Source of the DNA: Ashinkailepas kermadecensis
Lineage: Eukaryota > Arthropoda > Thecostraca > Neolepadidae
Assembly: GCA_034440615.1 (NCBI GenBank)
Contig: JAOTOM010004868.1
Location: forward strand, 186,001-250,000
Reading direction: 5' to 3'
Length of the DNA stretch: 64,000 nucleotides
Both the position numbers and the translations under genes were made by a program. Positions 12,027 through 64,000 of this stretch are shown piece after piece (the first letter of the stretch is position 1; each line of letters begins with the position of its first letter). The notes under the pieces were generated by a model, which was not told the origin of the DNA, did not search any database, and worked only from the letters and a program-made list of their open reading frames with translations.

Positions 12027-12200
12027 CGCGTGGATGGTCAAGTGGTTAGGTCGTTGAACTCTGGATACAAAGGTCCCGGGTTCAACGCTGGCACCGCTCG
12101 GACATTTCCTGACCCCGCGGCCCACCGGCGAAACTGTGTGGGCGGCGCCGATTAGCAGTGATTGCATAAAGTGCGTCGTGAACCACTCAACTAAAAAAAT
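12027..12200 (+). mobile_element. tRNA-derived SINE, family 1, copy A
   Basis: The head GTGGATGGTCAAGTGGTTAG with the B box GGGTTCAACGC looks derived from a Leu/Ser-type tRNA. A body with CCCACCGGCGAAAC and GTGCGTCGTGAACCAC follows, ending in an A-rich tail (CTAAAAAAATATT). The body is shared with copies at 14,557, 16,705 (fragment) and 18,446. It abuts the C-terminal end of the transposase relic, apparently interrupting it. Confidence 0.85.
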
Positions 12201-12204
12201 ATTC

Positions 12205-12990
12205 TGCGCTCCAGGTGGCCGTCGTAGTTCGCACACCAGCCGCATCGACATACTCGCTGCTTAATTATGTCCCACATGTCTTCCATGGGCCGCAGCTGGG
12301 GGGCACAGGAGGGGGGGGGGGTCGTGACGCGCCATAAAGGACACGTTGGCCTCCTCCAGAAAGCCCAGTGTCTTCTTGGCGTAATACGTGCTGGCTTAGA
12401 CGAGTCAGAGGAGTAAATCTCTGCCGGGGTGGTGTTGGTCTAAAATTGGATCAGTGCATCCCTCATTTCGGCGGTACACATAACCGTTGACATTCTGCCT
12501 GCTGGTCACGATGCCGGACTGCTGGGTATGCCCCTCGGAGACATGGCCAGCCAGACCAGAAGTCTCCGGAGGATTGTAGCCGTCTGGTCACTGTGTGACT
12601 TTATCAAGAACACCGTCTGGACTGACGCAACAGCCTGCGTTGTCCGGCATTCGGCTACATTCGTACGTGGAGTAGCTTCCGTCGTCCATTGCGATGTCCG
12701 CATCTCTTCGTTTCTGTCGGAGCCGACGAGACGGCTTGCGGAGGCGCGTTTTGCGGGTGATGCTTCCCGCTCGAGGACGACTTCAGCGGTATGCTTGTGT
12801 TTCCCGTGTGCGATCCCACCAGCTTTTGGTCTTTACTTGGACATACGTTCTGGATGTCCAAAACTTCGGGGCCAACGGACGCTGGGACACGCCCACTTTC
12901 CGCGTGGCGGCTCGGATCAGCTGACGCTGGGTAGTCGGGGGGGGGGCTCATCTTCGCTGCTTGCCGACCCTTGCCGACACGTGGTGTACG
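12205..12990 (-). pseudogene. Decayed Tc1/mariner-type DDE transposase
   Basis: Minus-strand fragments, read across frames, resemble an IS630/Tc1-mariner transposase. In order: RRLLVWLAMSPRG (from about 12,575), SRQNVNGYVYRRNEG, TYYAKKTLGFLEEANVSFMA, and QLRPMEDMWDIIKQRV with CANYDGHLERRI (about 12,210-12,300). The PMEDMWDIIK stretch corresponds to the region of the third catalytic acidic residue. The frame breaks at a C run (12,309-12,320 on the plus strand, G run) and at stops around 12,400, so it is dead. The N-terminal half above 12,650 is only weakly recognisable. Terminal inverted repeats were not found. Family assignment rests on remembered motif similarity. Confidence 0.65.
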
Positions 12991-14134
12991 CCGTCGCGCT
13001 GATCATGTTGCCAGCACACGATACACAGTGGGTCTCGGCTGGTGCCGCTCTTCCACTGGTGCCGCTCTTCCACACCGAGGGTTTCGTCCATCCTCAGTTT
13101 TGGTGGGCAACTTTCGCGACAATGTCGCGCGGAGCTGGACATATTTTCAAGGTCATGGCCGTGACTGAACTCCGACGTTCTATGTTTTCTATGTTTTCAC
13201 GCATAACGTTGATGGCAAAAGTAGGCTGAAGCGACGTGGAAAATCTATTGACAGCAGTCCGCATAGCTACGGAGATATTCTAGAATAAATTATTTTGTCT
13301 GATCTCTTAGTGATCACCTGCTAATCATGTGCTTTCGTCACCGTTTAGTATCTGAACATACACCTGCCGAGCTTCTATTATTCGTAGCTAAAAACGCAGC
13401 AAATCAACTCTTGATGAGGTCACAATTACAACCCGCCGAGTTTTCGCTATCCCGAGGTAAAAATGCAATAAATCAGCTGTCCGTGAGGTGACAATTGCAT
13501 TGCTTCTAAATTTAAGTGTCAAAACACACCCACTTGGTTAAGACGTTGCATGCAAATGTAAAGCGCTGAAACGCTGCATCAAACGACATCGGATGAAGGG
13601 TGAAAACAAAAAATACTGGGGAACCGCCATGATACGGACAAATTTCCGTAAAAAGAGACTTGAATACAGAACTGTGTACACACAGAGAAATCCACATAAT
13701 CTAATAGCCAGTTCTCTCGAGGAAAGTGATTTAACTTGTGAGCAGTCAACATCGAACTATCGAACGTGGCGAACATCGAACATCGAACTATCAACTATCG
13801 AAGTACCAAAACGGCATACCTTCGGTGCATAGGGCGCAAACTATGCGCCGGCTAAGTTCCCTGATTCAAAACGCCCTGAAACGCTGCCCTTCAGTTACAC
13901 TTACGGACAAAAACGTTCGCAAAGCTCGCCTTACTCATTTTATTTCGGTGAGACAAACCTCCGAACGCCTCATATAAGAATTATGTGTCTTCAGCTGTCG
14001 TATGCTGCGGATGCTTCCGAATCGTGTTCGTTTCAGGTCCTTCATGGTACAAGTATTCAGACCATGGAGGGCGAGCGGTGGCTGTTGAGCCCAGTTCTCT
14101 GCACTCCCCCATGTGAAAGAACCCGCGACGGAGT
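12991..14134. other. Unrecognised non-coding stretch
   Basis: No gene recognised. GGTGCCGCTCTTCCAC is tandemly doubled at about 13,040-13,070, and a CGAACATCGAAC-type short repeat lies at 13,745-13,800. Confidence 0.5.
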
Positions 14135-14203
14135 GCGGATATCTGGTACCTGGTACCTGGTATCTGGTACCTGGTACCTGGTACATGGTATCTGGGTAGG
14201 GTA
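14135..14203. repeat. Short repeat (TGGTACC / ATCTGGTACC)
   Basis: Six to seven copies of GGTACCTGGTAC/ATC, a small palindromic array (GGTACC is self-complementary). A loose CATCAT run follows at 14,291-14,308. Confidence 0.85.
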
Positions 14204-14556
14204 AGCCTCAAGATGAGATATATACGATAGCTAGTATCTAGGGTAGGGATCACTGACAGATAAGGCAACATACTACCCGTGCCACGTCCCATCATCATCA
14301 TCATCATCCCATCACCACCCGGCTGTCACTCGTGGGACAAGGACACGGTTATCGTTCAATTTGCTCGCACGTACCATATGCGAGCAAATCCCATTTGCGT
14401 TTCGTGATGGCATGCAGGGCTCCTGGTAATACACACTGGCCTCCCTGCGGACACTGCCAAGGATGCTTGGTGAAAATCACACCACCCAGCGTGATAGCCA
14501 GCTGTAGACTCGGCGAGCAGCCACAATCCTGCCGGGCTCCGCTTCCTGCACCAGGG

Positions 14557-14718
14557 GCGGGGACGGCCGAGTGGTCAGAGTGTTGAACTTTGGATACAAC
14601 GATCCCGGGTTCAACACTCGCACTGCTCGGACTCTTTCCCAATCCCTCGGCCCACCGGCGAAACAGTGCGGGCGGCGCCATCAGCAGCGTTGCACAAAGT
14701 GCGTCGTGAACCACCCAA
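14557..14718 (+). mobile_element. tRNA-derived SINE, family 1, copy B
   Basis: GGACGGCCGAGTGGTCAGAG (A-box region) and CCGGGTTCAACAC (B box), followed by the same body as copy A (CCCACCGGCGAAACAGTG, then GTGCGTCGTGAACCAC). The best-preserved copy in the window. Confidence 0.88.
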
Positions 14719-15095
14719 TGCAAATTCCTGCACCAGAAGTGTTCGCGTTCCAAATCACAAAGTGATCGGCCGCTGCCGGTGTGCTGGCGCCAAGTGGTTT
14801 TCTCACAGTGCCTGCGTGGGAACGGTCCGCAGGGAACCGCATGTCGATGCGAACACGCCAACCGCATTCGATCGCAAACACACGCACAACACGGTATTCA
14901 CGTGATTTGCATGGGAAAAAACGATGAAAAACGACCTGATTGGACGCTTTGAACAGCCATATTTGAGCAACACTACAGGGAGAGGCATGTTTGCTATATC
15001 AAAGCTCGCTCAGACAAAATGCGGACGTAACCACATGCGGGCGGGACGCAGTGACCAAAACAGTTGGAATCCGGACAAGTTGCGCGTTCACTTAC

Positions 15096-60549
<45,454 letters not shown>

Positions 60550-60564
60550 CTGCGCGAGACACAG

Positions 60565-60640
60565 GCGAGTCGGTAGCCCAGCGGGTGGCGCGACGCGTCG
60601 CGGTCGAATCTCCCGCGGTTCGAATCTCGCCAGGTGCGGC
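60565..60640 (+). other. tRNA-like sequence
   Basis: GGCGAGTCGGTAGCCCAGCG (A-box-like) and CGCGGTTCGAATCTCGCC (B-box-like), with 5' GGCGAG complementary to 3' CTCGCC. The T-arm does not pair, so this is probably a SINE head or decayed tRNA, sitting 15 bp from the S4-S5 exon acceptor. Confidence 0.45.
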
Positions 60641-60829
60641 TGTCGCCCTTTGAATTTAAGGGCGCTTCGACCAAAGCGTGATCATTTATCGCGCCGCTCG
60701 CGGCGGTACGGAGGAAGGGTCGCGCGCGGCCCGCGATTCGGTCTGTGCGTCTGCGCTGTCGTCCAAGAGTCTGAGGTTCTTCAGTCCTGAACGCTTCTCG
60801 TTATATCGCAAAGCGTCTGCTGCACACGT
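60641..60829. other. Intron sequence, unrecognised
   Basis: Moderately GC-rich; nothing recognised. Confidence 0.5.
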
Positions 60830-61336
60830 TGTTGACAGACACTATGTCGAGCTGTTGACAGACACGGTGTCACGCTGTTGACAGACACTACGTCGCGCTG
60901 TTGACAGACACGGTGTCGCGCTGTTGACAGACACGGTGTCGCGTTGTTGACAGACACGATGTCACGCTGTTGACAGACACGGTGTCACGCTGTTGACAGA
61001 CACTACGTCGCGCTGTTGACAGACACGGTGTCGCGCTGTTGACAGACACGGTGTCGCGTTGTTGACAGACACGATGTCACGCTGTTGACAGGCACGGGGT
61101 CGCGCTGTTGACAGACACGGGGTCGCCCTGTTGACAGACACTATGTCGCGCTGTTGACAGACACTATGTCGTGCTGTTGACAGACACGGGGTCGCGCTGT
61201 TGACAGACACTATGTCGTGCTGTTGACAGACACGGGGTCACGCTGTTGACAGACACGGTGTCACGCTGTTGACAGACACGGTGTCGCGCTGTTGACAGAC
61301 ACGGTGTCACGTTGTTGACAGACACGGTGTGGCGCT
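60830..61336. repeat. 23-bp minisatellite (TGTTGACAGACACGGTGTCGCGC)
   Basis: About 22 copies with variants ACTATGTCGCGC, ACTACGTCGCGC and ACGGGGTCGCGC. Two longer blocks (60,860-60,975 and 60,978-61,090) repeat the same variant order. Confidence 0.97.
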
Positions 61337-61814
61337 GTAAAAAGACACACGCTATCCACGTTGATAACAGTGCCACAGAAGTGAAGAGAAAGGCATTTCA
61401 TTGGCAAAAGATCAAACCAGAATATAATTGTACCCTCGATTCCCACCCTTAGAAGAAATTGCCCAATTTCAACGGACAGGTTATAAACTGATGAACGTCA
61501 AGCAAAGACAAAGCATGAATGGAAAGGAGCGTTCCAAGCGAATGCTCTCCGTAGTATTGCATTCTGGAACTTCAGCGACAGTACGTTCTGGTTTCCATTA
61601 CAAGTTCTTTGTGTTTCCCTTCGTGTAGATATGGTATTTAGAAATCCACAAACTTCAGAAATATCGAAGGATACCCCTCTTGACAAATAAATGACAGCTA
61701 CCCACAGAAGAAAGGCAGACAGCACAGAACCAAAAGGGTGGAAAAGGAGGATTAAAAGGAAAAGGGACCAAAAAGAGCCCATCTCGCATTAAACAATTAG
61801 TAACTGCACAGCAA
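61337..61814. other. Unrecognised stretch
   Basis: AT-richer, no gene or repeat identified. Confidence 0.5.
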
Positions 61815-62008
61815 AAGTAATGTTCGGCCGCAAAAAAAAGTTTGACCATATTTCGGATCTGCTGAGGAGACTGGGCTGGCTCAGTGCGGAGAACCTAGCC
61901 AGGTACGACACCCTGTGCTTCACGCACAATGTGCCATCATGGCGAGCCGGATCACTGGGTGGCCACCTGCGGCGGCACCTGTCTGACGCGCCGCCCGAGC
62001 CGGACTGA
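61815..62008 (+). pseudogene. 3' end of a non-LTR retrotransposon (LINE) reverse-transcriptase ORF
   Basis: Plus-strand frame MFGRKKKFDHISDLLRRLGW, then LSAENLARYDTLCFTHNV, to a stop at 62,006. This resembles the C-terminal tail after the RT domain in arthropod jockey/CR1-type ORF2 proteins (RR.DHIS..L..L.WL.....). No RT core precedes it, so it is a 5'-truncated copy; the following ~250 bp may be its 3' UTR. Confidence 0.65.
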
Positions 62009-62984
62009 CCTGCTGCTCGCTCCGCTATACTTTATTATGTCTTGCATGAGACCACCTGTGTAACTGTTATGTGATATTGACCTTTTCTGCATTGCTGTTT
62101 TACCATATTAACGTGAGGTTACAACAGCCACGAGTACATCGTAGATTACCTCAATTCAAGTCTGCATCGGTATATATCTGTATCTGCCAGACTTTGGTCG
62201 CTTTAATGTGAGCGTAACTTGCTATATTTATTCTTCAGATTTGGTTCATGCAGTACATTGTTATCAATAGCTGGACACCAGAGACATGACAGCTAACATG
62301 ACAGCTAACAGCTACATGACAGCTGACAGCTAACAGCTGACAGCTAACATGACAGCTAATGACAGCTAACATGACTAGACTGTGTAACAAATATTGAACC
62401 TGATCACAACCTGACAGATACTGAACCTGATCAGAGCCCGACAGATACTGAACCTGATCAAAACCTGACAGATACTGAACAACAGGATCTGACAGACACT
62501 GAACCTCGGCAGGATCTGACAGATACTGAATCTGATAAGAGCCTGGCAGACGTTGAACCTGATCAGAGCACCTATTCAGATCCTGGCAAACACCGAGTCC
62601 GATGAGAGCTCACCAGATCAGGGTCCTGACTCAAGATCCAGTGAACATCACCGGAAGGGAGGAATGTCCCTATGAAACTCACGTGCCTATGCTTCCGTCC
62701 TGGGAGACCACGTGAGAAGGCGTGAGAAGGCCCACGTGTGTGGAGGTTTTGGAGATTCATTCATGCACTAAGTGCAGCACGAGAATGTTTGTTTTGTTAG
62801 CAACCTTCATGTATTGACTCCACGCAATCCAGCAGCAATTGCACATATGCTTGCACCTCGCCAAGCCAGGTCAAGCGGCCCGAATGCCGTCACCAACATC
62901 TTTTTTAAACCTAGTTCAGTAATCCACGCCTCTGATATCGGCGAGAAACTACCACGCAACTGACTGCAATTCGCACCTGCAGAT
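62009..62984. repeat. Short repeats (ACATGACAGCTAACAGC; GACAGATACTGAACCTGATCA)
   Basis: 62,285-62,365 holds four to six loose copies of ACATGACAGCTAACAGCT. 62,390-62,580 has about eight imperfect copies of CTGACAGATACTGAACCTGA. The rest, to 62,984, is unrecognised. Confidence 0.85.
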
Positions 62985-64000
62985 TGCTTGGGACTGTGTG
63001 ATGTATCACAACTGCAGATTGCCCCTGACTGTGTTATACATCACAACTACAGATTGCCCCTGACTGTGTTGTACATCACAACTGCAGATTGCTCCTGACT
63101 GTGTTATGCATCACAACTACAGATTGCCTGGGACTGGTTAAACATCACAACTGCAGATTACCCCTGACTGTGTTATGCATCACAACTGCAGATTACCCCT
63201 GACTGTGTTACACATCACAACTGCAGATTACCCCTGACTGTGTTATACATCCAATTGCAGATTACCACTGACTGTGTTATGCATCACAACTACAGATTGC
63301 CTGGGACTGGTTAAACATCACAACTGCAGATTACCCCTGACTGTGTTATACATCACACCTGCAGATTACCCCTGACTGTGTTATACATTACACCTGCAGA
63401 TTACCCCTGACTGTGTTATACATCATAACTGCAGATTACCCCTTACTGTGTGATATATCACAACTGCAGATTACCTCTGACTGTGCAATATATCACAACT
63501 GCAGATTACCCCTGACTGTGTTATACATCACAACTGCAGATTACCCCTGACTGTGTTATACATCACAACTGCAGATTACCCCTGACTGTGTGATACATCA
63601 CAACTGCAGATTACCCCTGACGGTGTGATACATCACAACTGCAGATTACCCCTGACTGTGTTATACATCACAACTGCAGATTACCCCTGACTGTGTTATA
63701 CATCACAACTGCAGATTACCCCTGACTGTGTTATGCATCACAACTGCAGATTACCCCTGACTGTGTTATACATCACAACTGCAGATTACCCCTGACTGTG
63801 TTATACATCCAATTGCAGATTACCCCTGACTGTGTTATACATCACAACTGCAGATTACCCCTGGCTGTGTTATACATCACAACTGCAGATTACCTCGGAC
63901 TGTGTTATGCATCCAATTGCAGATTACCCCTTACTGTGTTATGCATCACAACTGCAGATTACCCCTGACTGTGTTATACATCACAACTGCACATTACCCC
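62985..64000. repeat. 35-bp minisatellite (CACAACTGCAGATTACCCCT..), runs off the window
   Basis: About 29 copies of ACAACTGCAGATTACCCCTG followed by ACTGTGTTATACATC, with variants (CAATTGCAG, GATTGCCTGGG). It continues to the last base, so its true length is unknown. Confidence 0.97.

Noticed and set aside
12528..13229. 233-codon plus-strand ORF as a gene
   Set aside because: It is the antisense shadow of the decayed transposase on the minus strand.

Overview
This is eukaryotic genomic DNA. Its one recognisable host gene is the central part of a slowpoke/KCNMA1 (BK, Slo1) large-conductance calcium-activated potassium channel gene. The gene lies on the minus strand from 60,549 down to 15,096. 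The exon peptides follow insect Slo closely in S4-S5, the pore, RCK1 and the end of RCK1, and three cassette regions occur as tandem alternative exons. That points to an arthropod. Long introns, tRNA-derived SINEs, a LINE tail and very abundant minisatellites suit a crustacean or chelicerate, but I cannot fix the taxon.

Gene layout in transcript order (high to low coordinates): S4-S5 (60,549-60,398), pore and first half of S6 (58,774-58,607), two alternative exons for distal S6 plus linker (53.3 and 52.2 kb), RCK1 start (48.4 kb), three alternative exons of 106 nt (46.7, 41.7, 38.4 kb), two constitutive RCK1 exons (35.0, 33.1 kb), three alternative exons for the late RCK1 region (28.4, 23.1, 19.4 kb), the RCK1 end (16.0 kb) and an exon ending in a KCKCKN-type motif (15.1 kb). 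All have AG/GT boundaries and matching phases. One choice per cluster would give 2 x 3 x 3 = 18 proteins. The S0-S3 exons must lie above 64,000. I found no RCK2 or calcium-bowl exon below 15,096.

Most unusual features: (1) At least five splice junctions of this gene are copied into adjacent tandem repeats, giving decoy donors, acceptors and a branch-point-like motif. (2) In the 106-nt trio, the residue equivalent to the RCK1 magnesium ligand Glu399 is Glu in one copy but Arg and Lys in the others. (3) The palindromic CRE octamer TGACGTCA occurs 22 times by my count, against about one expected.

The rest is intron or flank: minisatellites with 9-66 bp units, long TA, GA/CT and CAT microsatellites, three or four tRNA-like SINE families, a decayed Tc1/mariner-type transposase relic at 12-13 kb, a LINE 3' fragment at 61.8-62.0 kb, a fold-back element at 2.3 kb and two CpG-rich patches (5.5-6.1 and 41.2-41.6 kb). 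The long ORFs in the repeats are by-products of unit length, not evidence of genes.
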